64,000 nucleotides of DNA. It comes from Lyophyllum atratum (Eukaryota > Basidiomycota > Agaricomycetes > Agaricales > Lyophyllaceae). A program made the position numbers and the translations under genes. How positions within the stretch are numbered: position 1 is the stretch's first letter; each line of letters starts with the position of its first letter. Location: the NCBI GenBank assembly GCA_014905825.1, contig JACGCN010000010.1, positions 62,001-126,000 on the forward strand, read 5' to 3'. The notes under the pieces were generated by a model that was not told where the DNA came from, made no database searches, and saw nothing but the letters and a program-made list of their open reading frames with translations. Shown here piece after piece: positions 47,404 through 58,975 of the stretch.

Positions 47404-50400
47404 CTAGTAGCATTCAACACGATATCTAGTACCTTCTGGAGCATCGTAGCCTTGTAAAAGGACGGGAACACCTTTCCAGGACTCGTGGCAGGTGTCGATT
47501 AACGAGCGGCGAACCGCAGCTTGGTGGTGACAATAGGCCCGCATACCCATAACCGTCTGGTCTTCCATCCCATCAGGGTACGACACCTCCGACCGGTCAT
47601 GCCAGCGACGCTCCTCGTACTCAAAGAATGCGACGACACGTCGCATCTCCTCCTCCAAAAGCAGGCACTCCTCTTGCCAGCAATGAGCTCGAGCCCGAGC
47701 CCTACACCACTCAATGCGGAGCGCTACAAATGAATATAAGTGTATATCCGAGTATGGAATAAGAACATTCTTGTACTTTTGTGCTCCGGCATTGATCTAG
47801 GATTGAACGGTGGCGATCAGCGCAAGACTGCGGGTGTGCATTCGTTGACCACGGACTATTGTGTCCTTTGACTGGTACATCTGGGAGCGTAGGAGGATAG
47901 CACGACAGATTTTGTGGAGAGTCGAATGAGCTGCGCATAACACAGGCACCACTCGTATTCGAGGAACTTGACATCGCAGGGGATGGCGAGCTTGGATGGC
48001 AGCAACAGATCAATGTTGACTGCCGAGACCGGTTCATCACCTCCCTCCCGCTCTGCGCGCGCATGGATGCTGGCCAATCCTGGGATGTATAATTGCTGGA
48101 TGCTTGTCCAAGCTTTGATCTTGTGCCAGAGGCGGGTGCAGCGTTCGATGACCTTTGAGCGCTGAAGGTCGGTTGCATGGGGTCCGAGAGCCTTGGAGTC
48201 AATGAGAAGGATTCGTCTAAGGGTCTACATGAATACTAATTTGTCATTTCCAAAAGATAAATGCTTACTGATGATCTTCTATCTCTAGTCCTTGCGCGAT
48301 TAGCCTGCTCGGCTTAACATCGTCGTGGATCTCCGATGTGAGATCTTCCCGCAAAGCTGCCTCTTCTTCAGCAGCCAGTTCCAGACAAACAGCGGTCTCT
48401 GTTATTTCTAGTGACAGATGATCAGTAAATTATAGGCTTAAGCGGTACCGACACTCACTCTGGATTGTCGTCGCATATGGATTGGCTTTCCTACCGTCCG
48501 CTTCCCACGCCTGTACCATACGTGTCCAGGCCGAGGTTTCCTCAGCCGGGAGAGCCGTATCGAATAGTTCGAAGGCGGTCACTTGCTCAGCTCTCTTTGT
48601 GGTGGCTTCGGTGATCTTGCGCAGGAGGGTTGAGGCTGGGGATTTGATTGTCAGTATAGCCTTTAGGAGTTACAAATGTATACTTACCGAGTATCATTAC
48701 CAATTATAGTCACCAAAATGATCGTCCAGGGTGTCACACCGTGATCCTGGTCCCATCTCCTTGGTACTGGTCGCAACAGCATTGACAGCGGCCCAACCGC
48801 GTTCTGGAGCTTTGCCATCTGTTCGGCCGACGTGGGGTGTAAGGTTGAACGAGTAGTTCACGTGGCATTCGGGTCGGTGGGCCCTGAGATGAAACTTGGG
48901 GACGAGATGAATGAACTTGAGGTCGCCGTAAGGGTTGGATGGATAGATTTTGCAGCGGGACTTGAGGTTGCGGCCCCACTGGCAGGCAATGTCATAGGAG
49001 ACGACGATTTGTTGAGGGGCGTTTTGGGTCAAACTGGACAGGAAAAAGAAGTCCATGTTTACATAGCTAACGAGAGTCATTAGCCCCGGTGGCGTCGTGA
49101 GAAGCAAACAGCTTACCGTTCACCCTTTTGCAGGTCTCCGACAGAAACAGGGCGTTTCATGTTGTGATGCGCGCATTCGGCCTTCCCAACCCCACTAGCA
49201 TCGACACCCTTGCCTCTTCGAATGCTCGCTGACTTGATGGCGTCGTGGTTGCTACAGGTGCTGACATCATCAGGGATAAGGGGGCCGTAATGATGTAGAT
49301 AGGCCTTGAACTTCGAGTGGTCGACGAAATAGGCGTAGCCGTGGTTGAGTCCAGGGTCGTGTTCAGTGCTGGAGACCTTGAGGCGTTTGAGATGAAAGTT
49401 TGCATCGATCCCAAGAAACAAGGCATACAACCAGCTAAAAGGCATGATGAGTAATGACACAGGTAAACATTGAGAGAACACACCGTTGATGGTCCGGAGC
49501 CTCCTTCCATGCATTAGGCAGGTTCATTCCAGGAAGTTGGCATGCTGGACACAGAACGGCACACTCGCCCTCTCGTGTAGCCTTTACTCCTGCAGGGTCG
49601 TTCCCACAACCAGCTCGTTTCAACAGCTTGAGATGGCACCATTCTCTCACCATCCTCAAGAATGCCGCATAGCGATCCTGGTGGACAATAAGATTACAGT
49701 GAAGGAAAAAAAGATATCAGGTACTCACTGGCGCCTTCGTTGTTCCTGTATTGTCGGTGCGCCGTACCAATGTCTGATAGAACTCGAAAGCCGAGGCCTT
49801 CGACATGAAGCTGAGGAGTTGGAACGTTTCCAAGACTTCGAAAGTCGCGGCGGTCTTCGGGAAAATAGTGGTAGCCGGGTAGAAGCGGGAGCGAAGGAGC
49901 TGTATGTTGCGAGCGGGGTGGTTCAAGCAGTTGCAGTAATTTAAGCCAATGGTGTGGATTCCATTTGTATGGACCACGACAAAACCATCCTCGGCCGCTG
50001 CTAATGGGTTGATGCAGCGCTCGCCGGCAGGGTGCCCAACCTGGACTCAAAGTCCAAGTGTCATGAGGGAAGTCGTCGTGAAATGTAGCCCATTCCAAGC
50101 CTAAGACTTATCAGATACCAAGTATGAAGCTTATTGATGGAGCCATACATACCTTAACATGATGCAGAGGTCTCGTGCGATGCTCTTCCACGATACACTT
50201 AGAACAAAAGAAACGGGTGTCCACGCACTCAAAGCAACGGTATAGAGGTTGAGGCTTCATCACGAGTGAATGATCGTTGCACAATGCACATCGCAACGGG
50301 ACGCCGCCTGGACCTTCGAGACAGAGTAACTCTTGGAGATATTCATCAATATGGCCCTCCCATAGCATAAGGGGGTTGTCCTATGTAAAAGAGTCAATAT

Positions 50401-50777
50401 TATGAGAGAGTAAAAAGGCAGATACGAACCATCGCAAGTGTTCAGTGTCACTTAGTGGGCTCTTCAGGGACGAGCTCCGGCTGGTCAGACTGATCAGGGA
50501 GGTAGCTTGGGTCCATCCAATCAAATGAAAAGGAGGAGCCATCCTGTCCATCGTTGAATGTAGTGGAGGGGGATTCGTCGAATGGAAACTGGTTGGAGCT
50601 TGGAGTCTCTGCAGGCAGACCGGGTACAGTGATGTATGAGTGAGAAGCCACCAGGCGGTTGTCCGTGATTTCGTAGTTCGTATGACATTGTGTAATCGGC
50701 ACTGGCGCAGGAACCTCGCCACGACGTGGAGGTATATAGCTGTCAGAGTCGATCTGAGTGCGTCTTTGTTTAGACAT
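47404..50777 (-). CDS. KDZ (Kyakuja-Dileera-Zisupton) transposase
   Basis: DNA transposase of the KDZ superfamily, expanded in basidiomycetes. From the ATG at 50777 (MSKQRRTQIDSDSYIPPRRG) the exons run: an acidic leader; a CxC2-like cysteine cluster (CALCNDHSLV, YRCFECVDTRFFCSKCIVEE); NGIHTIGLNYCNC; FPKTAATFEVLETFQLLSFM; CPACQLPGMNLPNAW; the catalytic-core marker LFLGIDANFHLKR; QQIVVSYDIACQW; LVPKFHLRAHRPEC; DGKAPERGWAAVN; LDDHFGDYNW; and a helical tail with VIERCTRLWHKIKAWTSIQQ and MEEEMRRVVAFFEYEERRWH. No stop was seen within the joined exons, so it may be intact. About nine to twelve introns of around 50 nt are present. Terminal inverted repeats of the element were not identified. Confidence 0.88.
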
Positions 50778-51267
50778 GAGGGATTGGGATGTAGGAATGG
50801 ACATACACACATCTTGACTTTATAGAAAACCGGCTCTGCAATAGCTGAATATAAGTTCGAGGCTCGAGGATCCAGTGTCCAATGAGGTGAAGAGTTGCCG
50901 CTGGGCAGGACATAGCAGGTTGGAACTGCTGCCAATGAGCATGCGTGCCCAACACTATTTTAAAAAAAGCGAAGTTACTTACCTCTGGACCCATGGTGAC
51001 ATATGAGGATATATGAATGAAGCAGCTGTTGTCCATCTAGGAAGGCCCGAATGAGGGTGCAAAGGTTGAACACGCGAACTATGAATATGTTGGACTTGTG
51101 TTGGACAAGGCGACACAACCGTTGTGCAGTTGCAACATCAACAAACAGCGCTCACGTGGATGAATTTGGGCCTCGGAAAAACTGCCGGAATGGGGGGGAA
51201 TTGAACATGGGGGATACAATTTGTAAAGGGTAGGAGATACGAGTACAATATTTTAGAAGGGAAACAA

Positions 51268-52783
51268 CTAAGACTCGGGCATAGCCCAGAACTTCTCCCA
51301 AGGCCACACACTCTTTTCAACCGCGTCACACAGTGCCTGAATCCCCCGCTCGTGCCACCCCTCCAATGGAAGTGCCAGTGCTGCCGTTCTCTGATCCCGC
51401 TCCTCCGGTGTCAGCACGACGTCGAATTCTTGGCCTTGGCCATATAGCCCGTAGCTAACAAAATGTAAATATTGTTCACACTGGGTGCAAATGACAATAT
51501 ATTGATGAGAAAAATCTTGATTATATTGTGAAGGTCCCCTTTATATAATACAACCATGTTGAGCAGTCATATTATGTAGTTATTTTGAATTTCTTTCTAT
51601 TTTGACTATATGAAATATAGTGGACAAATTCATCATATTTTCTGAAAAGAAATCTTGAATACATTCACAATATTTCCAGTGTATAGTTAAGCCATATATT
51701 TTAGGATTAAACTACATTTGTCCTTGATTTTCTCATGACAGATATCATGAAAGTATATTTCATATTGTCAGCATAAATTCTGTGACCAAATTTAGAAAAT
51801 CTTCACCACATTTTCACAATTTGATTGATTGATATTTCAAACAAAATCACAATACTTCAAGTCCATTTTGAGCAATGTTGACAAAAAGGGGCATAAGTGA
51901 TGAGCAGGTGCGAGATATTCTGAATATATTTTGAATTCTTAATCAATTAAATCGTGAAAATATTGGAATTTGTTTTGTTACATTTGGCCACCAAGTTTAT
52001 GCTAAAGATATGATGTATACTTTCATGATATCTGTCATGAGAAAATTCAGAAGAAATATAGTCTATTTCCAAAATATATGGCTCAACTATACACTGGAAA
52101 TATTGTGAATGTATTCAAAATTTCTTTCCAGAAAATATAATGAATTTGTCCACTATATTTCATATGGTCAAAATGGAAAGAAATTCAAAATAATTACACA
52201 ATATAACTGCTGAATATGGTCGTATTATATAAAGGAGACCTTCACAATATAATAAAGATTTTTCCCCTCAATATATGGTCATTTGCACCCAGTGTCACGC
52301 TATTAGGAAACATGAAACTGGGGGGGAGATAAAGGGATGAAGCTCACTACGTCTGGCACAATCAGCATCGACCGTGAGAAGTTCCTCCCAATTCTTGTAC
52401 TCGTCGTTGTCGCTCTCTCCGCCATGGAACGCGCAGAGGAAATAAAACATGTGTCGGACCGTCTTTGAAAGAGTCAGGACAGTCATGTGGGAACACAACA
52501 TGTGACAATTCACCTTTTTTTGGGCTTCCATATGGAATTTGAGCCGCTCAGGGTTCACGTATCGTTCTCCACGGCCCTCATCCACATCGAAGTTGTCGAG
52601 GAGGATGATCGGAAACCGGTCGAACCACAGAGGGAAAAGGAGGTTGAAAAACACTTCCTTTTTGCGCTCCTTACAGGCGCGCCCGTATATAGGGGCAACG
52701 TACTTAAGGAACACGTCTTGTTGAGGCGCCCGGATTGCGTCCCGATCGGTAGCAAAGAGATGAACATTGGGGTTTGGTGTCAT
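51268..52783 (-). CDS. uncharacterised lineage-expanded protein, interrupted by a MITE
   Basis: The minus strand has an exon starting at 52783 after acceptor ccctag (MTPNPNVHLFATDRDAIRAP ... FPLWFDRFPIILLDNFD), a clean intron (gtgaat...ttcaaag) after EAQKK, then TVRHMFYFLCAFHGGESDND to about 52345. After the MITE at 51479-52294 comes a further open stretch, GLYGQGQEFDVVLTPEERDQ to WPWEKFWAMPES-stop at 51268. The FxxLFPLWFDRFP pattern recalls the PxxWFxRWP segment of an unnamed, highly repeated Agaricomycete family. The reading frame across the MITE-bearing stretch could not be made continuous with certainty, so it may be a pseudogene. The 5' end is not resolved. Confidence 0.45.
51479..52294. 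mobile_element. foldback MITE 1 (816 bp, TSD TCA)
   Basis: AT-rich element with about 370-bp terminal inverted repeats and only a short unique centre near 51.87-51.93 kb. The left end CACTGGGTGCAAATGAC is mirrored at the right. The 3-bp direct repeat TCA flanks it (51476-51478 and 52295-52297). The arms agree at roughly nine of ten positions. There is no coding capacity. The 3-bp TNA duplication points to PIF/Harbinger-type mobilisation. Its outer 65 bp resemble those of MITE 3. Confidence 0.88.
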
Positions 52784-53197
52784 CTAGGGCTATGTTTAGC
52801 GTCAATCAATCATCTTACAGAATAAGCGAAACTCACCGGTGCTGTGATGTTTCGATCGTGGGGTTGAAGGGGTTTGGCGGAAAATTACTTCAAACAGTGC
52901 CCTTGACCCTGGAGCCAATGTGGTGGATTGATGGGATACATCACCAAATAAGCGGTGGCTGGAAATTCGTGAACAACATTTCGCACCTGTACAACTCCAC
53001 TGGCAAGGTGACGAGATTCTGAAGCCAGAATAATTAGTTTGACAACTGTTTGATAGGTCTCAGAACTTACCGCAAGTCTAAAAGTGTCGTATTGAGTAAA
53101 AGTAAGACGAACCCAAATAGTGAGCTAAAGCCATTGCAGTTTGCGTTAGTAACTCTTATTACATCCATCCATCGCGAACTTTCCTCTAGGTTCAACG

Positions 53198-53916
53198 ATG
53201 GCCCGGCCACGATTATACCATACCCCAGAAGACATAAGAGCGGCAAACAATGCAAAAAGCCAAAGGAGCTATGTCAAGTAAGGGTCAACATATTTCCCTT
53301 CAACGATACATCTGAATCTGGTTTTGGGTGGTCTTTCTAGAAATCAGCCGGCAGTCCGCGCTCGACGCAACCTCCTGTATTGAAGGAAAGCTAAACAGCA
53401 AGTCTTCACTTTCCTATTTTTAAGCTTCAGTTACTCAATATTGCTCTTAGGACTACAGTAGTGCTGGCCACCCCACCATCAACGGAAGTTCAGTCGGTCA
53501 CGAAAATGACGAGCTCATCTTGGTATGTCCCAGTATTATTATGATTGTTTGTATGCTGAGCTCCATCTAGACACTTGGGGTACTGGTGCGACAGGGTTGA
53601 GAGAATTGCGATCAAGCACACCGCCATCATCAGCCTGTCGCCGTCTGACTACATGGAATCACTCTATGTTCAGCTTTCCATCAGCAACAATGATCGCGCA
53701 ATTCAGGATGCCGTGTCTAAATTTACGAAGCTTCAGTCATCCATCCATCGATACCACGCTGAAATTTTGCAGCTCAAAGGGGTTGCGAAGGAGTTGCGGC
53801 GCTGTGACGAAGTGTCGAAGAAGGTTGGTGGGGTTCTGGTACTATCATCAGCTATCCTCGATCCCTCAGGTCTCGCAGCACTTCACAGCAGTAAACAACT
53901 TATGTATCAGATATAG
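53198..53916 (+). CDS. small protein of the MARPRxYxTPE basidiomycete family
   Basis: The ATG at 53198 opens MARPRLYHTPEDIRAANNAK followed by SQRSYVK and a donor gtaagg. This resembles the start (MARPRxYxT.EE..AANRAKSxRxY) of a widely repeated set of short basic Agaricomycete proteins. Acceptor tttctag at about 53340 leads onward. A later exon, RVERIAIKHTAIISLSPSDY ... LRRCDEVSKKVGGVLVLSSA, ends at 53916. A stop follows shortly after the second exon in the simplest splicing, so the middle exons are not settled and the gene may be broken. The function is unknown. Confidence 0.4.
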
Positions 53917-54009
53917 TCAATATACTATCAATATACATACATAACCTTATGGACTTGCGTGAACGGCAATAGAAAGAACACGAGATCAAGTAATATTTGT
54001 GGCAATGGT

Positions 54010-54085
54010 ACAAAGTTCGACTACAGGTGGTGTAACTTCGACTACAGGCGGTATAACTTCGACTGCTGGCGGTATCAAGATATGT
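54010..54085 (+). repeat. short imperfect tandem repeat
   Basis: Three copies of an about 22-bp unit, aacttcgactacaggcggta with small variations, at about 54013-54078. They lie in the 3' flank between converging genes. Confidence 0.6.
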
Positions 54086-54122
54086 AGATGTATTACATCG
54101 GCCTCCCCACCCGACGCGGCAC

Positions 54123-54927
54123 CTAAAGACGTTTTTGGACAAGGTTATGCTTCTCGGCCATGGTGAAGGCCTTCTCAGCCTCGTCCTTGTTCAGGCAGCA
54201 CCTGAAGAAGGCATTGGAGATGCTGTTGATGAGGGGCTTCACCGTAGCCCTTGGGAGGTAATTAGTATTGAGGGGGGGGGGGGGAATTGAGAGGAGGGGA
54301 AGAGACATACCAGTGTTGAAAGACACCAACTTCCCGGCCAATCGTAACAAAGTACCAAGTATGTGGGGAAGCGAAGAGAGTGGTCGGGTCGAGGGATACA
54401 CCATCGGACTCAGAAGCTGCGGCGGCCTCAGCTGCGGCGTCCTTGGCAGCAGCGTCCTTGGCAGCAGCAACCGCGATAGCAGCAGCAGTGTGGACGGCTA
54501 AACAGTCACCACAAACATGTGGGCACAAGGTGAGGCTCTCAGCAACCATGGGTCCAGGACCTGGAGACGCGTCGTCGATGAACAACTGTCACCAAAATCA
54601 TATTTTAAATCACTTACCGAACTCAGGAGCAGCTGCTGAAGCCGCTTCAGGAGCCGCTGCAGGAGCGGCGACAGGAGCAGCGACCGCAGCCTCAGCTGGC
54701 TGAACTTTGAGATTGGTGGGTGCAGTGGGTGCGCTGGGAGAAGTGGGAGCAGTTGAAGAGGTGGCTGAGTTTGGAATCTCTTCAGCTGGTTGATGTATTT
54801 CGGTAACTTTTCACTCACCAGCCGTCCTTGACAGGGATCCTAAACCCATGTGATTGAGGGCCGCGATGATTTCAGCCTGTGTGGAGGGAATGTGGGGAGC
54901 GCCGGTTGATTGGGAGAGTTGAGCCAT
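54123..54927 (-). CDS. viroplasmin / RNase H1 N-terminal-like domain protein
   Basis: Exons on the minus strand: MAQLSQSTGAPHIPSTQAEI ... GLGSLSRTAG from the ATG at 54927; an Ala/Pro-rich linker (APTSPSAPTAPTNLKVQPAE, APVAAPAAAPEAASAA); FIDDASPGPGPMVAESLTLC; an Ala/Lys-rich helix (AAAKDAAAKDAAAEAAAAS); then the domain: TWYFVTIGREVGVFQHW and, across an intron, INSISNAFFRCCLNKDEAEK AFTMAEKH, ending at 54123. The WYxVTxGxxxGVxxxW...F....EAxxAF pattern is that of caulimovirus viroplasmin/RNase H1 N-terminal domains, which bind RNA-DNA hybrids. The basic residues expected in the middle are partly changed. A 13-G run (54272-54284, C-run on this strand) lies inside the intron. The family is common in Agaricomycete TE-rich regions. 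Confidence 0.55.
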
Positions 54928-55039
54928 GGTGTTGGGTTTTAGATCGATCGAGGTGTTGATCGTGGTTGGAAATCTGTCGGGATAATGTTTACACACCGAT
55001 TTTATTGTTTGAGCAGCTGTACAGTTGTCCGGCAGTACC

Positions 55040-58000
55040 CGTGTGTGGCTGGGCAACCCCAGATTACCAAACAATCTGATCACAAGATCAAAATATTGAG
55101 GGTGACCATTGCTGCCGACGGCGAGCCCTTGATATGTAAGTTGCCGGAGCCCTTTTGGAATGTTTTAAGCTTACCTTGATGCAGATGGCGCCACCACGGT
55201 GGGCGATCGAAGAGAGCAGACCGACCTTCTGCGCGTATATCTTGATATTTTCATAGAACACCAAAAGAAAAATACAACTGCTGTGTTCTGGCCTATTATA
55301 GAACGCGAATGGTTTGCAAAATGGCCACAAGCGGAATTGGATGGGCATACAACACCCGAACAGTTGTCTGATCATGCAAACACATTGCTCGCGGACCTTG
55401 CTGGATTTAGAAAGGTATGTTTTGGGCTTTCGTTACCTGATGTCATATATGAACTCGTTGCCCACTGCCCAGAGATTCAAGGAGTGGTACAGCAATAACA
55501 GCAAGGCTCGAAAGGTCTCGAAAACTCCGGCCCTTACCTTCCAATTTGATAAACCCAAACCCACGCGCGCCCCACAAGCAATCAAAGTCTACTCGAAGGG
55601 CCACTACAAGGAAAAGGTTAAAGATAGCGTCAAAGCCGAGATGGCGGATAAAGGCATTATCCCCAAGCTCCAGTTGCCAGTGATCAGGTGCCAACTCGCG
55701 GAAGCATTTGCGGCTGAATCGGCGGAGGTCCAGCAAGCTGTCCTTGCGGAGGTCCAAACAGCCAAAGCAACGATGAAGTTGCCTCAGGTTGAACCCACGT
55801 ACACACCGCAAAGTTATGCTGTGTAAGTCCACAAACTTGTCATTGCATTTTTCCTGCTTATGCCTTTCCTTCCAGCGCCATTGATTGTGTTCCCGAAGCT
55901 GCACGGAAATTCATTGATGTGATGAGCTTGCAGACTGGTTGGGTTTGGAGTGTGTTGGGTGGCGGACCGGATCCCGTAAACCACGGCAGGATTCGTACTG
56001 TTGGGTACGTATATCTATTCTACTCTTCTTCTCCACTTCCTGACCGCCATTAAGCTATCACTACGGAAAGAGCCACATTGGCCACTCGTTCAAGGAGGCC
56101 CATGGTACATACAATGATACCATTCAGGAGCCTTACGGTACCTTTGTACAATCTCTATATTGTGAGTGTCTTCTCTTATGCAATCACACAACGTCCTGAT
56201 TTATATCTAGCGGAAAATGTCTGCAATGCAGGTGCTCTGGTTCCTGACCCCAAACTCGGGTCCTACACAATGGACTCGATGGACATAGACTTGCCGGATG
56301 CAGAACCACCAAGTTCTAGTGTTTAAAAGTCCAGTCACCATGACTGAAAATGACTGGACTGTAACTGATCTGTGACTGGTAATGACCGGACTTCCAGTCC
56401 TATCATCCCGGAATGACTGGTGCACCAGTCCAGTTATTTTCATAATCTGGAATTCTGCGTAACTGGAAATGACCGGTCGCGACCGGTTTGTGACCGGTCA
56501 TTTCTATACATACTATATACCTGACACTTCTGGCAGGAACCAATTTTTCCTGGGAAAAACCTATTAGATAAAGGTCTTCTCAGATCTAATTAGTTTTTCC
56601 TGAGATAGATTTCAAGTCTATAGTCTGAACAATAGAATAAAATATTAAACTATTTCCAAAATCCTTCTTGAGAAAGACAAAGCATTTTTCCTACCTTTAT
56701 CTAAAGAAAAAGATAGAATAAAGATGAAGTTTTTCCTATCTTTTTCCAAAGAAAAAGGTAACATTTATCTAGTGTTGGTTAGAAAAACCCTGAGAAAAAG
56801 CGTGATGTAACGGTTTTCTCATGAGATTTCTTTGATAAATGTCACCTTTTTCTTCGGAAGAAGATGGGAAAAACTTTACCTCTTCCCCATCTTTTTCCTG
56901 AGATCAAGGTAGGAAAAAGGCTTTGTGTTTCTTGAGAAGGATTTCAGAAATAGTTTGATATTTTATTCTATTTTTCAGACTATAAACTCGAAATCTATCT
57001 CAGGAAAACCTAATTAAATCTGGGAAGACATTTATCTAATAGGTTTTTCCCAGGAAAAATTGGTTCCTGCCAGAAGTGTGATTATAGCCCCGTTATAGGG
57101 CTTCAACATGACCCTTGGGTCAAATAAATCGGATGAGAACTGAATGTGCTATGGCCAAAACAATTTCGGAACACCGAGTTTGAGTGCAGACTGTACTAAG
57201 CATCTTAATCAGCTCATATCTCAGTCAGATCTTATTGTATTCTCACGGCACAGGGTTCATCCGAAAGGTGGAAGCATACTCTACTGACATATATATCCGG
57301 TTATCACCGGTTATAACCGGCTTAGAACCGGTTTTCGTAAAACCGGTCAAAACCGGTCATAGAACTGATTGTGACTGATGGTGACTGGTCGCCATCAGTT
57401 CAGTTCGGTTTTTTGGAGTTTCAAGCGTCACATGTGACCGGTTACGGTCCGGTCTTGCCTAATTTGGTGAAAAAACCGGACTTGACCTGACTTTAAATCA
57501 CTACCACCAACGCTGGACCTACGAACCTCTCAATGCTCATGTTCGCAGGAGGACGACTCCATGATTGATCCTACCCTGCGGGTACAGTCTTCGTCTTCCC
57601 CTTCCACTGTACCTCGGCCAGCAACCCCCGTCCCATCCTCTGTACCTCGGCCAGCAACTCCTGCCACCGGTGCATCGCCCTCTACGCATCAGCCTCCTCC
57701 ACTGTCGACTGAAGAGCCCGATGTATCGGGGGAAGAATATCTGTTCTCCCGCATCTTCTGCCCAGATGGGACAGAATACCGCTTTCCTGACGACCTCTTC
57801 CATACCTCCCCAATGCCCCCCTCCCCTATATCTGTTCATTCTCCGACCTCGGGTACTCGGCTGCGTTCCCTGTCAGTATCACCAATTCCAGACTTTGAAG
57901 ACCTTGTTGCCAGTCTCGCCAAGCACCCTCTACCCGCACTACCGAAGGCTCCCCCGAAAGCCAAGGCCAAAGTTCAAAAGGCATCGAAGGTCCCCCTGTT

Positions 58001-58272
58001 GCCAACCGTTCCGCCACCAGCTGAGTCAGCCGGGCATGGTAAACGTGTTCGCAAAGTCGCACCGTCAAAGGAAATTACCGTGTTAACCGTGGACAAGAAT
58101 GGACACCCCATCATGGATGCCAATGGGAACCCTATCAAGTTAAAGGCTCCCAGGAAGCGTAAGACCAATGGGAAGGGGGACTCGAGGTACGCAATCCTGC
58201 TCTTTCGATGCCTCATCCGGACCTGACCTTGTTATTATTCTCCTCAGGCTGAAAAAGAAACCCAAGGCGTAG
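55040..58272 (+). CDS. lineage-expanded fungal protein with a 1.2-kb element in an intron
   Basis: Plus-strand exons: RVTIAADGEPLIY / GATTVGDRREQTDLLRVYLD; IIEREWFAKWPQAELDGHTT; RFKEWYSNNSKARK; a Lys-rich middle; VEPTYTPQSYAV / AIDCVPEAARKFIDVMSLQT; GWVWSVLGGGPDPVNHGRIR; YHYGKSHIGHSFKEAHGTYN; GTFVQSLY; ALVPDPKLGSYTMDSMDIDL; PDAEPPSSS. A donor gtttaa there and the acceptor ttcgcag at 57548 would splice in phase to EDDSMIDPTLRVQSSSSPST, a disordered Pro-rich tail, and the last exon LKKKPKA ending at 58272. If unspliced, it stops at 56326. The blocks WFxKWP, GGxxP and the acidic tail match unnamed, highly repeated Agaricomycete proteins of unknown function. The start codon is unresolved, close to the divergent neighbour at 54927. 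Confidence 0.55.
56328..57491. mobile_element. ACCGGT-array element, host of MITE 2
   Basis: Bounded on both sides by TTTAAA (56322-56327 and 57492-57497), with roughly mirrored ends (AAGTCCAGTC... left; ...GACCTGACTT right). The outer 190-200 bp on each side carry dense repeats of tgaccggt/gactggt-like motifs, at least eight to ten near copies per side, many forming the palindrome accggt. A short unique core (57.08-57.29 kb) has no coding capacity. MITE 2 sits in its left half. The exact ends and class are uncertain. Confidence 0.6.
56525..57078. mobile_element. foldback MITE 2 (554 bp, TSD TGA)
   Basis: Near-palindromic element: the left end CACTTCTGGCAGGAACC is mirrored at the right and arm similarity extends over about 250 bp to a short centre near 56.79 kb. 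The 3-bp duplication TGA lies at 56522-56524 and 57079-57081. Rich in tttttcc/ggaaaaa tracts. No coding capacity. Same CAC...GTG end and TNA duplication as MITEs 1 and 3, but a different sequence family. Confidence 0.87.
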
Positions 58273-58279
58273 TCGATAC

Positions 58280-58970
58280 AAATATATATCTATGTTAAAT
58301 TACTTGTAGCTTTACACTGATCGCATCGCCTGTAGTAACTTCTTGATCGTGAATGTTAATTGCCTTGAGTACATGAAACATGTGGAGTGTGAGTTCTCTC
58401 GTAAATCCTCATGATATCAGTGATTTGATGTCGGGTCATATTCTCAGGAATCACTGGCTAAGCTGTGACCTGGTAGAATAGAGGACTGCTGACTGATTAC
58501 GACCCAGAACATTCGGTATGTTCTTTTTTGTTATTTTACCTGACATTATCATATGAATAGCTCTTGATCACATCTTAGAGACAATTGGTACTACAAGCCG
58601 GTGGATGGGATTTGTATGGCCTGATATGTTCTCCGTCATTTTATTTACTACATATGGTATGTCATTTTTCATGTTTTCCCCATTCCAGTAGCGCACGCAT
58701 TATAGATCCCTGTCTAATTATAACCTATTCAGAATCTGAACAAGATTCAGGTACCACCCTGTCATGATGAAGCATTGATGCGTACCCAAAACCAAACAAA
58801 TACTGCTGAAGCGCCCCAGCCATATGCCGCCCAACAGCGAGCAGGGGTAGGTGGGGGGGCAAGGTATTTGGCTCGGGTTGGCAAGGTCACGTGACATGGT
58901 AATGACAGTGTATAATATATGACACCCTCCCGGTAACAACAGCCATTTCATATATGAAACTGCCGGTACA
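58280..58970. other. no recognisable gene
   Basis: Short open frames only. Contains a G-run (gtgggggggcaagg) near 58853. It separates the tail of the expanded-family gene from the GGTTCT-array element. Confidence 0.45.
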
Positions 58971-58975
58971 GCCTG

